From Enterobacter chengduensis (lineage in GTDB: Bacteria > Pseudomonadota > Gammaproteobacteria > Enterobacterales > Enterobacteriaceae): 64,000 nucleotides of DNA. Location: the NCBI RefSeq assembly GCF_001984825.2, contig NZ_CP043318.1, positions 2,914,001 to 2,978,000 on the forward strand. The letters run 5' to 3'. Positions 54,085 through 63,939 of the stretch are shown piece by piece. Position numbers and translations under genes: made by a program. Below the pieces are notes generated by a model. The model ran no database searches, had not been told where the DNA came from, and worked only from the letters and a program-made list of their open reading frames with translations. The first letter of the stretch is position 1. Each line of letters starts with the position of its first letter.

Positions 54085-55770
54085 ATGTTAACACCTCGTA
54101 CTTTACGCCCTGCTCTTTTGCACCTCGCGCTGGGAGGCGCGCTGCTCGGTGCGACGACATTAAGTTATGCTGATGAACAGCCTGCGTTTCAGAAGAATTC
54201 CCCCGATATTTTACTTGGCCCTCTGTTTAGTGATGTGCAAAGTGCCAAGCTGTTTCCCGATCAGAAAACCTTCGCTGATGCCGTCCCCAAAAGCGATCCG
54301 CTGATGATTCTGGCGGATTACCGGATGCAGCATACCCAGTCCAGCTTCGATCTGCGCCACTTTGTCGAGATGAACTTCACGCTGCCTGCGGAAGGCGAGA
54401 AATATGTTCCGCCCGCAGGACAAAGTTTACGCGAGCATATTGACGACCTCTGGCCCGTACTGACGCGCACCACCGATAAGGCCAGTAATAAATGGGATTC
54501 CCTGCTGCCGTTACCGAAGCCTTACGTTGTGCCCGGCGGACGCTTCCGCGAGGTGTACTACTGGGACAGCTATTTCACCATGCTGGGCCTGGCGGAGAGC
54601 GGCCACTGGGACAAAATCAGCGATATGGTGGATAACTTCGCCTATGAGATCGACACCTTCGGCCACATTCCCAACGGCAACCGCAGCTACTACCTGAGCC
54701 GCTCCCAGCCGCCGTTTTTCTCCATGATGGTGGAACTGCTGGCGACGCACGACGGCGACGCTCTGAAGAAATATCGCCCGCAGATGGAAAAAGAGTACGC
54801 CTACTGGATGGAGGGCGTGGATTCGCTTCAGCCAGGGCAGGCAAACCAGCGCGTGGTGAAGCTGGATGACGGTTCGGTGCTCAATCGCTACTGGGACGAT
54901 CGTGATACACCGCGCCCGGAGTCCTGGCTTGACGACGTGAATACCGCCAAAAGCAACCCTAACCGTCCCGCGACCGAGATCTACCGCGACCTGCGTTCCG
55001 CCGCGGCCTCGGGGTGGGACTTTAGCTCCCGCTGGATGGACGATCCGCAAAAGCTTGGCACCATCCGGACGACCAGCATCGCGCCCGTGGACCTTAACGC
55101 CCTGATGTTCAAAATGGAAAAACTGCTGGCGCGGGCAGGCCAGGAGAGCGGTGACGCCGCCAGCGCAAGCAGATACGAGGCGCTGGCCGCCGCCCGTCAG
55201 AAAGCCATCGAGAGCCACCTCTGGAATGATAAAGAAGGCTGGTACGCCGATTACGATCTGAAGAGCATGAAGGTGCGCAATCAGCTCACCGCTGCGGCCC
55301 TGTTCCCGCTTTACGTGAAGGCGGCAGCGCAGGATCGCGCCGATAAAGTCGCCGCAGCGACGTCCTCACGCCTGCTGCAGCCGGGCGGAATAGCGACCAC
55401 CACCGTCAACAGCGGCCAGCAGTGGGATGCGCCAAACGGCTGGGCCCCGCTGCAGTGGGTGGCTGCGGAAGGTCTGCAGAATTACGGGCAAGAGAAGGTC
55501 TCAATGGATGTCACCTGGCGCTTCCTGAAGAACGTGCAGCACACTTACGACCGCGAGAAGAAACTGGTTGAGAAATATGACGTGTCGACAACCGGTACGG
55601 GCGGCGGCGGCGGCGAGTACCCGCTGCAGGACGGCTTCGGCTGGAGCAACGGCGTGACGCTGAAGATGCTGGATCGGGTCTGCCCGAAAGAGAAACCGTG
55701 CGACAGCGTGCCGGAAAATCGGCCTGCAGCGAATGATGAGGCGACGCCGGTGAAGGCGACGGCGCAGTAG
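54085..55770 (+). CDS. treA: Periplasmic trehalase TreA
   Basis: A 561-residue GH37 trehalase. Signal peptide of about 29 residues ([16 protein letters not shown]), trehalase signature 1 [14 protein letters not shown] near 150-163 and signature 2 [10 protein letters not shown] near 450. It splits trehalose to two glucose in the periplasm under high osmolarity. The C-terminus has a low-complexity tail with two Cys. Placement upstream of ymgE, ycgR and emtA matches E. coli. Confidence 0.95.
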   Translation: MLTPRTLRPALLHLALGGALLGATTLSYADEQPAFQKNSPDILLGPLFSDVQSAKLFPDQKTFADAVPKSDPLMILADYRMQHTQSSFDLRHFVEMNFTLPAEGEKYVPPAGQSLREHIDDLWPVLTRTTDKASNKWDSLLPLPKPYVVPGGRFREVYYWDSYFTMLGLAESGHWDKISDMVDNFAYEIDTFGHIPNGNRSYYLSRSQPPFFSMMVELLATHDGDALKKYRPQMEKEYAYWMEGVDSLQPGQANQRVVKLDDGSVLNRYWDDRDTPRPESWLDDVNTAKSNPNRPATEIYRDLRSAAASGWDFSSRWMDDPQKLGTIRTTSIAPVDLNALMFKMEKLLARAGQESGDAASASRYEALAAARQKAIESHLWNDKEGWYADYDLKSMKVRNQLTAAALFPLYVKAAAQDRADKVAAATSSRLLQPGGIATTTVNSGQQWDAPNGWAPLQWVAAEGLQNYGQEKVSMDVTWRFLKNVQHTYDREKKLVEKYDVSTTGTGGGGGEYPLQDGFGWSNGVTLKMLDRVCPKEKPCDSVPENRPAANDEATPVKATAQ

Positions 55771-55779
55771 GTGAGTATT

Positions 55780-55851
55780 GCCGGGTGGCGGCTGCGCCTT
55801 ACCCGGCCTACGTTGGATTTGTAGGCCCGGTAAGCGCAGCGCCGCCGGGCA
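55780..55851. repeat. REP pair (BIME) between treA and the TonB receptor
   Basis: Two inverted REP units, GCCGGGTGGCGGCTGCGCC... and ...AGCGCAGCGCCGCCGGGC, fill the gap between the two convergent genes. Confidence 0.85.
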
Positions 55852-55852
55852 G

Positions 55853-57955
55853 TCAGAAGCTGTAGCTCGCCCCTAGCTGATACGTCCTGTCACGCCCAAT
55901 CCAGCAGTTGGTTGCGTCGTAGCAGGTCAGCGTCTCTTTATTAGTGATGTTCTGCATGCTCGCCTTAAGCGTCAGTCCCGCCAGCGAAGGCAGAATTTCG
56001 CCCATCCGATACGACGCCGCCAGATCGTACTGGGTGGTGCCGCCCAGTTTCCCCGAATCGTTGGCCGGAGAAATTTCCATCGGGCCGGTGTAGCGCGCGC
56101 CCGCCCCCAGCATCAGCCCCTTCAGCGGCGTGTTCTCGAAGGTGTAGTCCCCCCAGAGGTTGAAGGCATTCTCCGGAACCTGCGTTGGGCGTTTACCTTT
56201 GTACTTGTCATCTTGCGTATTGATCGCATGGGTGTAGGCATAGTTGGCAATCAGCGTCAGGTTGTCCGACGGACGGCTGATGGCGGACAGTTCCGCGCCT
56301 TTGGATTCCACTTCCCCGGTCTGACGATAGTTCAGGAAGCCCGGATCGGAGGTGACAACGTTTTTCTGCCGGATGTTAAACACCGAGGCGGTAAAGGTGG
56401 TGGCGTAGTCGGCCAGCAGATATTTTACCCCGCCTTCCACCTGCTTGCTGGTGGTCGGTTTGACCTCTTTCGCCACGAGCGTGCCCTGCGGGGACACCGG
56501 CGCAAAACCTTCCGAATAGCTGATAAACGGTGAAATCCCGTTATCGAAGGCGTAAAGCGCGCCCAGGCGTTTGGTGACGCGATCCTGCGATACCCAGGCC
56601 TTATCGCCGTTTTGCAGGTAGTTGGTGGTGACGGAGCGGTAATCGTCGTAGCGCAGGCTGCCCAGCAGGTTGAGGCCTCCCCATTCCACCTGGTCCTGCA
56701 GGTAATACCCGTTCTGCTGATAGCTCAGACGGTTTTTCTGGGCGGTATAGAGCCCCAGCGCGCTTTCGCTGATTTGCGAATAGTCAGGATGGCGCATATC
56801 CATGCCCGGCGTCGCCGACGCGTAGCGATAGTGGAAGTGGGAGTCCATCTTCTGATAGTCAAACCCGGCCAGCAGATGGTGTTTCCAGTCGCCCAGCGCC
56901 ACGGTTTTGGTGACCTGGTTATCGATGTTGAAGCTCTTGAGATCTTCATCGGTGGTGTAGGCAAAGCGGTTGAGCTGATAAACCTCACTCCCGGCGCCCG
57001 TTGCATAAACGCTGCGCTGATGCGTGTCGACGTCGAAATAGCGCGCCTTCTGGTTAAAGCCCCAGCCGCTGTCGAACTCGTGTTCAAAGCTGTAGCCCAG
57101 CATCCACTGGCGCTGCTTAAATCCGCTCCACTCATCGCCGGCGTAATCGCGTTTGCCCGCGTATTTCGAACGCAGGTACGCGAGCGGCAGCGGGTTAGAC
57201 GGCGTCAGGCTCGGCGAGTTTTGCGCTATTGCATCCAGGGTGAGGCGGGTTTTGCCGTCGGGTTGCCAGGTGACGGACGGGGCAACCAGATAGTTTTCAT
57301 ACCGGGTGGTGTGCGGCTGCTCGTCATTCTCCGTGGCTTTACCCAGCAGACGGTAGTTCCAGTCGCTGTCGGCGATCGGCCCGGTGGAGTCGAGATAGCC
57401 CTCTTTCAGGCTGCGGTTACCGGTGTTAAAACCGATTTCGGTTCGCGCTTCCCGCTGCGGTTTTTTACTCTGAATATTCACCAGCCCGCCCGGCGACCCG
57501 CCGCCGTAAAGCACCGATGAGGGGCCTTTCAGGATATCAACGCTGTCAATCAACAGCGGATCGATGCGGGCTTTGGTATTGCCGGTAACGTTATACGGCA
57601 GCTGCAGCCCGTTATAGAACTCCTGGTCGACGGTAAAGCCACGAATTTTATATTCGCTCATGTAGGAGGTATTGCCCCGCACCTCGGTCGAGACGCCCGG
57701 GGCATAGCGCAGGATTTCATTCACGGAATTCGCGTGGCGCTTTTCAATTTCCGGCCCGGAGACGGTGGTGATGACCTGCGGCGTTTTACTTTCAGCAACG
57801 GCCGATTTCGTGGCGCTGTTCGTCCAGGCCGGCAGCACGCTGCCCTGCTCTGAGCCCGTGACGACAATGGTGGATTCTTCGGCAAAGGCCGGGACATGCA
57901 ATGCGAGCGTGACGGCGCCTGCCAGGGCGCAAAGCGTAAAACGTGAGGTATTCAT
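55853..57955 (-). CDS. TonB-dependent siderophore receptor
   Basis: A 700-residue outer-membrane receptor. Signal peptide of about 25 residues, plug domain with TPQVITTVSGPEIEKR and ILRYAPGVSTEVRGN, then PSSVLYGGGSPGGLVN, and a 22-strand barrel ending YQLGASYSF with a terminal Phe. It is of the hydroxamate-siderophore type (FhuE/FoxA-like); the exact ligand cannot be read from sequence. A Fur box precedes it, so iron controls it. It is not between treA and ymgE in E. coli, so it is an insertion relative to that order. Confidence 0.9.
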   Translation of the reverse strand: MNTSRFTLCALAGAVTLALHVPAFAEESTIVVTGSEQGSVLPAWTNSATKSAVAESKTPQVITTVSGPEIEKRHANSVNEILRYAPGVSTEVRGNTSYMSEYKIRGFTVDQEFYNGLQLPYNVTGNTKARIDPLLIDSVDILKGPSSVLYGGGSPGGLVNIQSKKPQREARTEIGFNTGNRSLKEGYLDSTGPIADSDWNYRLLGKATENDEQPHTTRYENYLVAPSVTWQPDGKTRLTLDAIAQNSPSLTPSNPLPLAYLRSKYAGKRDYAGDEWSGFKQRQWMLGYSFEHEFDSGWGFNQKARYFDVDTHQRSVYATGAGSEVYQLNRFAYTTDEDLKSFNIDNQVTKTVALGDWKHHLLAGFDYQKMDSHFHYRYASATPGMDMRHPDYSQISESALGLYTAQKNRLSYQQNGYYLQDQVEWGGLNLLGSLRYDDYRSVTTNYLQNGDKAWVSQDRVTKRLGALYAFDNGISPFISYSEGFAPVSPQGTLVAKEVKPTTSKQVEGGVKYLLADYATTFTASVFNIRQKNVVTSDPGFLNYRQTGEVESKGAELSAISRPSDNLTLIANYAYTHAINTQDDKYKGKRPTQVPENAFNLWGDYTFENTPLKGLMLGAGARYTGPMEISPANDSGKLGGTTQYDLAASYRMGEILPSLAGLTLKASMQNITNKETLTCYDATNCWIGRDRTYQLGASYSF

Positions 57956-57988
57956 AATGTCGTCTTGTTGTTAGATGCAATACGGAAC

Positions 57989-58007
57989 GACAATTATTAT
58001 CATTTAG
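57989..58007 (-). promoter_or_regulatory. Fur box upstream of the siderophore receptor
   Basis: Read on the minus strand, CTAAATGATAATAATTGTC matches the 19-bp Fur consensus GATAATGATAATCATTATC at 14 positions. It lies 34 bases before the receptor start codon, where bound Fur would block transcription under iron repletion. Confidence 0.65.
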
Positions 58008-58067
58008 ATTAACAAAGCAATACTCAGGCAAAAAAACGGCCCTCCGAAGAGAGCCGTTTACGTCAAT

Positions 58068-58322
58068 TTATGCTCGTCGCAGTAACCTGAATACGCCCAG
58101 CACCACAATGGCCCCCAAGACAGCGACCAGAAAACTGTGCAGGTCGAAACCACTTATGTTGCCTCCAAAGCCAAACATCGTCGCCAGCCAGCCGCCCACA
58201 ACCGCACCAACGACCCCGAGGACGCAGGTCAGAATAAAGCCGCCGCCATCGTTTCCCGGCATGATCAGTTTAGCGATAGCGCCAGCAATAAGACCAAAGA
58301 TAATCCAGGCGATGATACCCAT
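58068..58322 (-). CDS. ymgE: YmgE/GlsB-family small membrane protein
   Basis: An 84-residue protein with three hydrophobic segments and the family motif GLIAGAIAKLIMPGND at the start. This transglycosylase-associated family is linked to stress response, function unclear. Position next to ycgR matches E. coli ymgE. Confidence 0.88.
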   Translation of the reverse strand: MGIIAWIIFGLIAGAIAKLIMPGNDGGGFILTCVLGVVGAVVGGWLATMFGFGGNISGFDLHSFLVAVLGAIVVLGVFRLLRRA

Positions 58323-58462
58323 AGCGATGCCCTCTTACAGGTTTAACGCGTGCGTAGAAAACCTTCTGCGCAGCTAACCTAAGTATAGGTCATCGCATGA
58401 AAATCATTTTTTCTCACCGACTTATCTTTGCGAAAACAGGCAAAAAAACTCACCGGTTTGTA

Positions 58463-58489
58463 TTAAGTTTCGTTGCGGGTTGCCGATAA
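58463..58489 (+). promoter_or_regulatory. Sigma-28 (FliA) promoter of ycgR
   Basis: TTAAGTTT (58463-58470), an 11-base spacer, and GCCGATAA (58482-58489) match the flagellar sigma-28 consensus TAAAGTTT-N11-GCCGATAA at all but one position. It lies about 40 bases before the ycgR start, as expected for a flagellar class 3 gene. Confidence 0.88.
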
Positions 58490-58529
58490 CGCTAAGACAG
58501 TCTGTCAATCTATCAAGGAGCCATCCGGC

Positions 58530-59261
58530 GTGAGTCATTACAGTGAGCAGTTCCTCAAGCAAAATCCGCTGGCTGTATTAGGGGTATTACGCGACCTGCA
58601 AAAAGGCGAAGTGCCGCTGCGCATTAGTTGGTCGAATAATCAGTTCATCAGCAAGATCCTTGACGTCTCGCAGGAGCGATTGATTGTCGACCTGGGCAGT
58701 CAGGAGTATGAAAACCGCGCGGCCCTAAGAGCCGAGCATATTGCTGTGATGGCCGAAACCCATGGGGCTAAGGTGGAGTTTGTTCTGCCGCGCCTGGAAA
58801 TGAGCGAATACCAGGGGCTGCCTGCATTTGTGACTCCGCTTCCCGGCAACCTGTGGTTTGTCCAGCGGCGTGAATATTTCCGCATTAGCGCCCCGCTTCA
58901 TCCGGCCTATTTTTGTAAGGCCAAAATGCCGGACAAAAAAGAGATTCGCTTCCGTCTCTTTGACCTGTCGCTGGGCGGCATGGGCGCGCTGCTGGATACG
59001 CCGAAGCCGGACGGGCTGGTGGAAGGCATGCGTTTCACCCAAATTGAACTCGATATGGGCGGCTGGGGTCGCTTTTACTTCGATGCACAGCTGATTGCCA
59101 TCAGCGAGCGCACGGTGGTGGACAGCAAGAACGAAACGATTACCACGCCGCGTCTGAGCTTCCGTTTCCTGAACGTCGGGCCAGGCGCGGAGCGCGAGCT
59201 GCAGCGCATTATCTATTCTCTGGAGCGGGAAGCGCGGGAACGCGCCAATAAAGTCCTGTAA
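58530..59261 (+). CDS. ycgR: Flagellar brake protein YcgR
   Basis: A 243-residue cyclic-di-GMP receptor. N-terminal YcgR domain (1 to about 105) and C-terminal PilZ domain with RREYFR near 113-118 and DLSLGGMG near 147-154, the ligand-binding motifs. With c-di-GMP bound it slows the flagellar motor. The GTG at 58530 (VSHYSEQFLKQNP) is used because it matches the E. coli start and AAGGAG lies nine bases upstream. Confidence 0.93.
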   Translation: MSHYSEQFLKQNPLAVLGVLRDLQKGEVPLRISWSNNQFISKILDVSQERLIVDLGSQEYENRAALRAEHIAVMAETHGAKVEFVLPRLEMSEYQGLPAFVTPLPGNLWFVQRREYFRISAPLHPAYFCKAKMPDKKEIRFRLFDLSLGGMGALLDTPKPDGLVEGMRFTQIELDMGGWGRFYFDAQLIAISERTVVDSKNETITTPRLSFRFLNVGPGAERELQRIIYSLEREARERANKVL

Positions 59262-59268
59262 AGACATC

Positions 59269-59288
59269 GGGCAGCGTGACCGCCGCCC
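59269..59288. terminator. Hairpin between convergent ycgR and emtA
   Basis: GGGCAGCG (59269-59276) and CGCCGCCC (59281-59288) form a GC-rich stem with one mismatch. It may end both convergent transcripts, although T-runs are weak. Confidence 0.4.
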
Positions 59289-59298
59289 GTCGACGGCA

Positions 59299-59910
59299 TT
59301 ACATGGCATCCATCGCTTTCTGTACTTTCCAGATATAACGAGGCGCCTGCGGTGCCGGGTGGTTTTTCGCCACATGCTCAAAGAATTCATCTTTGTCCAT
59401 GTCGTTAATCTCTTCTATTGCCTCTTTGCGGTCAGAGGAGAAGGTTCTGAGCAACGCGCCGGCACCGTTAACGTAAGACACCACCAGCGCGTACTGCATC
59501 ACCTCCGGATCCTTAATCCCCTTCAGCACGCCGTGTTCCATGATGCTCAGATAGGCCGTGCCCATGGAAATGTTGCGTTCCGGGTTCTTCAGCTCGCTGG
59601 TGGACGGCTGGCCGCTCCAGCCCATGTAGCGGTAAACCTCTTTCCCCGCCGTTGACGCTTTAAGCTGCATCAGGCCCACCGCGTTGGACTTGCTGACGAG
59701 CGTGGGGTTACCGCCGGACTCCACCGCAATGATCGCCGTGATGAGGCGCGGACTGACGCCCCAGGCTTTCCCGGCTTGCTCACTGATCGGCATCCACTGC
59801 ATGGCCCGTTTCACCGGCACTTCCGGGTTCCAGGGTGGGTTTTGATAATCATGTTTTGAACTACAGCCAGCAAGCAGCACAATCAAAAAAGCAAACCATC
59901 TCAATTTCAC
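59299..59910 (-). CDS. emtA: Membrane-bound lytic endotransglycosylase EmtA (MltE)
   Basis: A 203-residue lipoprotein with lipobox LLAGC at 12-16 and an SLT domain. The catalytic Glu64 lies in AVESGGNPT, followed by [12 protein letters not shown] and GTAYLSIM. It cleaves peptidoglycan glycan strands endolytically. Gene order with ldcA matches E. coli. Confidence 0.95.
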   Translation of the reverse strand: MKLRWFAFLIVLLAGCSSKHDYQNPPWNPEVPVKRAMQWMPISEQAGKAWGVSPRLITAIIAVESGGNPTLVSKSNAVGLMQLKASTAGKEVYRYMGWSGQPSTSELKNPERNISMGTAYLSIMEHGVLKGIKDPEVMQYALVVSYVNGAGALLRTFSSDRKEAIEEINDMDKDEFFEHVAKNHPAPQAPRYIWKVQKAMDAM

Positions 59911-60017
59911 GTCATCTATCCTTATAGCCGGTCATCGCGGTGCGTCGCCTCTTGAAGCAGGCGGCGTATAAGCGGCATGATATAGACAATTAGTTTCTCA
60001 TTCAGCAAGGAATTGCC

Positions 60018-60932
60018 ATGTCTCAGTTTCATCTCATCGCGCCGTCGGGCTACTGCATCAACCAGGACGCGGCGCAGCGGGGCGTACAGCGTTTGCTGGA
60101 GTCGGGTCATCGGGTAGAAAATCAGACAATTATCCCCCGCCGCCAGCAGCGTTTTGCCGGTACCGACGCGCAGAGGCTGAATGATATCAATAGCCTGGTG
60201 AACCTGAAGGGTGAAAACCGGATTGTGCTGGCGGTACGCGGCGGATATGGCGCGAGCCGACTGCTGGAGAGCATTGACTGGCAGGGGCTGGCGCAGCGCC
60301 AGCAGCAGGATCCGCTGCTGATATGCGGCCACAGCGATTTTACCGCCATCCAGCTTGGGCTGCTGGCCCTGCATAACGTTGTCACCTTCAGCGGCCCGAT
60401 GCTGGCCGGTAACTTTGGCGCGCCGGAGCTGGACGCGTTCACCGTGGAGCATTTCTGGCGCGCGCTGCGTAATCCCACCTACAGCGTGGAGTGGCGGGGC
60501 TTTGGACCGCACTGGGAATGTGAAGGCCAGCTCTGGGGCGGCAACCTGGCGATGCTGGCCTCGCTTATCGGCACGCCGTGGCTGCCGCACATCGAAAACG
60601 GCATTCTGGTGCTGGAAGATATTAACGAACATCCGTTCCGCGTCGAGCGCATGCTGCTGCAGCTTTATCATGCCGGCATTCTTGGGCGTCAGTCCGCGAT
60701 TGTGCTGGGCAGCTTCAGCGGCTCTGCGCCGAATGACTATGACGCGGGTTACACCCTTGAAACCATGGTCGACTTCGTTCGCTCGCGGCTGGATATTCCG
60801 ATCGTCACCGGCCTGGATTTTGGCCATGAGCAGCAAACCGTGACCCTGGCGCTGGGGGCGCACGCCTCCCTGATCCACAATGATTCCGGCTCCCGGCTGA
60901 CCATCAGCGGCCATCCAGTCATAAAGGGGTAA
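60018..60932 (+). CDS. ldcA: L,D-carboxypeptidase LdcA
   Basis: A 304-residue cytoplasmic serine peptidase of family S66. The nucleophile Ser106 lies in GHSDFTA; Glu near 203 in LVLEDINEHPFR and His in DFGHEQQT complete the triad. It removes the terminal D-Ala from recycled murein tetrapeptides. It is divergent from emtA, another wall gene. Confidence 0.95.
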   Translation: MSQFHLIAPSGYCINQDAAQRGVQRLLESGHRVENQTIIPRRQQRFAGTDAQRLNDINSLVNLKGENRIVLAVRGGYGASRLLESIDWQGLAQRQQQDPLLICGHSDFTAIQLGLLALHNVVTFSGPMLAGNFGAPELDAFTVEHFWRALRNPTYSVEWRGFGPHWECEGQLWGGNLAMLASLIGTPWLPHIENGILVLEDINEHPFRVERMLLQLYHAGILGRQSAIVLGSFSGSAPNDYDAGYTLETMVDFVRSRLDIPIVTGLDFGHEQQTVTLALGAHASLIHNDSGSRLTISGHPVIKG

Positions 60933-60957
60933 AAAATCCGTTAAACCGCCTTAATAA

Positions 60958-61003
60958 AACGCTGTTACCGACGTTAATATGTTAGGGTTTTAGTAACAGC
61001 GTT
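60958..61003. promoter_or_regulatory. Long inverted repeat upstream of cvrA
   Basis: AACGCTGTTAC (60958-60968) and GTAACAGCGTT (60993-61003) are a perfect 11-bp inverted repeat with a 24-base loop, ending 26 bases before the cvrA start. It may be an operator or an RNA hairpin in the cvrA leader. It lacks a T-run. Confidence 0.45.
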
Positions 61004-61029
61004 AACATTGAGGTGGGAGTAAGAGAACA

Positions 61030-62763
61030 TTGGATGCCGCAGCGATAATCAGCCTTTTCATTTTGGGTTCCGTCCTTGTAACCAGCAGTATTTTATTAAG
61101 TTCATTTTCATCGCGTCTCGGCATACCTATTCTTGTCATTTTCCTCGCCATCGGCATGCTGGCCGGCATTGATGGTATTGGCGGTATCCCATTCGATAAC
61201 TACCCTTTCGCCTACATGGTGAGTAACCTCGCGCTGGCGGTGATCCTGCTGGACGGCGGGATGCGCACCCAGGCGAGCTCCTTCCGCGTGGCCCTGGGGC
61301 CCGCGCTGTCGCTCGCCACGGTCGGCGTGTTGATTACCTCTGGCCTCACCGGAATGATGGCCGCGTGGCTTTTCCACCTCAACATCATGGAAGGTTTGCT
61401 GATTGGCGCCATCGTGGGGTCAACCGATGCGGCAGCGGTGTTTTCCCTGCTCGGCGGAAAAGGGCTTAACGAACGCGTCGGCTCCACGCTTGAGATTGAA
61501 TCCGGCAGTAACGATCCGATGGCGGTGTTTCTCACCATCACGCTTATCGAGATGATCCAGCAGCACGAGACCGGCCTGAGCTGGACGTTTGCCTGGCATA
61601 TCCTGCAGCAGTTCGGGCTGGGGATTGTTATCGGCCTGGCGGGGGGATACCTGCTACAGCAGACCATCAACCGCATCTCGCTGCCCGCGGGGCTTTACCC
61701 TCTTCTGGCGCTGAGCGGCGGCATCCTCATTTTCGCCGTTACCACCGCGCTGGACGGCAGCGGTATTCTCGCCGTCTACCTCTGCGGGTTCCTGATGGGC
61801 AACCGCCCGATTCGTAACCGTCATGCCATTTTGCAGAACTTCGACGGCCTGGCGTGGCTGGCGCAGATCGGCATGTTCCTGGTGCTGGGGCTGCTGGTGA
61901 CGCCATCGGACCTGCTGCCGATCGCCGTTCCGGCGCTCCTGCTCTCCGCATGGATGATCTTCTTCGCCCGCCCGCTGTCGGTGTTTGCCGGGCTGCTGCC
62001 GTTTCGCGGGTTCAACCTGCGCGAGCGCGTCTTTATCAGCTGGGTAGGCCTGCGCGGCGCGGTGCCGATTATCCTGGCCGTCTTCCCGATGATGGCGGGT
62101 CTGGATAACGCGCGGCTGTTCTTTAACGTGGCGTTCTTCGTGGTGCTGATTTCGCTGCTGTTCCAGGGGACCTCCCTCGGGTGGGCGGCGAAAAAAGCCA
62201 AAGTCGTGGTGCCTCCCGTGGGCTGGCCCGTTTCCCGCGTGGGGCTCGACATTCATCCGGAAAATCCGTGGGAACAGTTCGTCTATCAGTTGAGCGCTGA
62301 CAAATGGTGCGTGGGCGCGTCGCTGCGCGATTTGCACATGCCTGCCGAAACCCGCATTGCCGCCCTGTTCCGCGATAATGTCCTGCTGCACCCTACCGGC
62401 AGCACCCGCCTGCGTGAAGGGGATATTCTGTGCGTGATTGGCCGCGAGCGCGACCTGCCCGCGCTGGGCAAGCTGTTCAGCCAGTCGCCTCCGGTGGCGC
62501 TGGACCAGCGTTTCTTCGGCGATTTTATTCTGGAAGCCAGCGCCAGGTTTGCCGATGTGGCGCTGATTTACGGCCTGGACGAAGGTGCTGAAGACGGTGA
62601 TAACCAGCAAACGCTGGGCGAAATCATCCAGCAGCGGCTGGGCGCTGCGCCGGTGGTGGGCGATCAGGTGGAGTTTGCCGGGATGATCTGGACGGTAGCA
62701 GAGAAAGAAGATAACGCGGTGCGGAAAGTCGGTTTAAGGCCGATGGAAGAGGACGCGGAATAG
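61030..62763 (+). CDS. cvrA: K+/H+ antiporter CvrA (NhaP2)
   Basis: A 577-residue CPA1 antiporter. About 12 membrane helices lie in residues 1-390 (including [11 protein letters not shown] with its conserved Asp), followed by a TrkA-C/RCK-type cytoplasmic domain (about 400-490) and a C-terminal CorC-like domain. The start is TTG at 61030, giving [13 protein letters not shown], the same N-terminus as E. coli. It exports K+ and supports growth at low osmolarity. Confidence 0.93.
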   Translation: MDAAAIISLFILGSVLVTSSILLSSFSSRLGIPILVIFLAIGMLAGIDGIGGIPFDNYPFAYMVSNLALAVILLDGGMRTQASSFRVALGPALSLATVGVLITSGLTGMMAAWLFHLNIMEGLLIGAIVGSTDAAAVFSLLGGKGLNERVGSTLEIESGSNDPMAVFLTITLIEMIQQHETGLSWTFAWHILQQFGLGIVIGLAGGYLLQQTINRISLPAGLYPLLALSGGILIFAVTTALDGSGILAVYLCGFLMGNRPIRNRHAILQNFDGLAWLAQIGMFLVLGLLVTPSDLLPIAVPALLLSAWMIFFARPLSVFAGLLPFRGFNLRERVFISWVGLRGAVPIILAVFPMMAGLDNARLFFNVAFFVVLISLLFQGTSLGWAAKKAKVVVPPVGWPVSRVGLDIHPENPWEQFVYQLSADKWCVGASLRDLHMPAETRIAALFRDNVLLHPTGSTRLREGDILCVIGRERDLPALGKLFSQSPPVALDQRFFGDFILEASARFADVALIYGLDEGAEDGDNQQTLGEIIQQRLGAAPVVGDQVEFAGMIWTVAEKEDNAVRKVGLRPMEEDAE

Positions 62764-62772
62764 CGGTTTTTT

Positions 62773-62850
62773 GCCGGGTGGCGCTAACGCTTACCCGGCC
62801 TACGTTCGAGGGTTTTGCAGGTCGGGTAAGGCGAAGCCGCCACCCGACAC
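62773..62850. repeat. REP pair (BIME) between cvrA and dadX
   Basis: GCCGGGTGGCGCTAACGC..., and in inverse ...GGCGAAGCCGCCACCCGAC, fill the gap between the convergent genes. Confidence 0.85.
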
Positions 62851-62859
62851 AAACATTCG

Positions 62860-63930
62860 TTACACCGTCACAACCGGCACTCGTGGCGCCAGGGCGCACA
62901 TGAGTTCATACCCCACCGTGCCCGCCGCGGCCGCCACGTCATCAATTTTAATTTCATTACCCCACAGCTCGACCGGCGAACCGATGCCCGCCTGCGGGCA
63001 GGGCGTCAGGTCAACGGCCAGCATATCCATTGATACGGTGCCTACCGTTCCCGTGCGGACCCCATCAACCCAGACCGGCGTGCCGGTCGGCGCAATGCGC
63101 GGGTAGCCGTCGGCATAGCCGCCCGCCACGATGCCAATCCGCTGCTCGCCTTTCGCCCGGTAGCGGCTGCCGTAGCCCACCGCGTCACCGGCCTTCAGCG
63201 TCTGCACGCCAATGATCTCGCTGCGCAGGGTCATCACCGGCCTCAGGCCGCTGTTGGCAATATCCTGCCACTGGCCTGAGGGCGATGCGCCGTACAGAAC
63301 GATCCCCGGACGCACCCAGTTATAGTGCGCCTCGGGATGCCACAGCGTGGCCGCCGAGTTCGACAGCGAGCGCGGGCAGTCCAGCCCCTCTGCCGCCTGC
63401 TCGATGCGGACCATGGCATCGACAATGCCGTCCGGTTTTTCCGCATCGGCGAAGTGAGCCATCAGCGTCATTTCGCCCACGTTTTTCAGGGCGCGCAGCT
63501 GCTGCCACACCGTATGCACCCGCTCAGGCTGAAAGCCCAGGCGGTTCATGCCGCTGTTCACCTTGAGATAGATATCCAGCGGCGCGTGGAGCTTCGCGTC
63601 CTGAATCGCCTTAATCTGCCAGTTGCTGTGAACGCTGGTGGTCAGACGGTACTTGTCGAGCAGAGGCAGATCGTCGGCGTGGAAGAAGCCCTCCAGCAGC
63701 AGTATCGGCCCTTTCCAGCCGCGCTCGCGCAGCAGAATAGCCTCTTCCAGATTCAGTAGCGCAAAGCCGTCGGTGGCGCTCAGCGCGCTCCAGATACGGT
63801 CAATGCCGTGTCCGTAGGCATTGGCCTTCACCACCGACCAGACGCGTGCGCCGGGTGCTGCCCGGCGAACAATTTGCAGGTTATCCTTCAGGGCCTGCAG
63901 GTTCAGCTGGGCCAGAACGGGACGGGACAT
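62860..63930 (-). CDS. dadX: Catabolic alanine racemase DadX
   Basis: A 356-residue PLP alanine racemase. The PLP Lys lies in VVKANAYGHG (about 33-42); the second-domain catalytic Tyr lies in AVGYGSRYR near 255. It converts L-Ala to D-Ala for oxidation by DadA. It lies 9 bases behind dadA, in the same operon, as in E. coli. Confidence 0.95.
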   Translation of the reverse strand: MSRPVLAQLNLQALKDNLQIVRRAAPGARVWSVVKANAYGHGIDRIWSALSATDGFALLNLEEAILLRERGWKGPILLLEGFFHADDLPLLDKYRLTTSVHSNWQIKAIQDAKLHAPLDIYLKVNSGMNRLGFQPERVHTVWQQLRALKNVGEMTLMAHFADAEKPDGIVDAMVRIEQAAEGLDCPRSLSNSAATLWHPEAHYNWVRPGIVLYGASPSGQWQDIANSGLRPVMTLRSEIIGVQTLKAGDAVGYGSRYRAKGEQRIGIVAGGYADGYPRIAPTGTPVWVDGVRTGTVGTVSMDMLAVDLTPCPQAGIGSPVELWGNEIKIDDVAAAAGTVGYELMCALAPRVPVVTV

Positions 63931-63939
63931 GACAACTCC

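Noticed and set aside
61654..62610. 318-codon minus-strand frame opposite cvrA
   Set aside because: Shadow of a well-conserved antiporter gene; His/Gln/Arg-rich translation is typical of such shadows.
55780..62850. Repeated GCCGGGTGGCG palindromes considered as a CRISPR or mobile element
   Set aside because: They are single or paired REP units at gene ends, with no regular spacers and no transposase; ordinary enterobacterial BIMEs.
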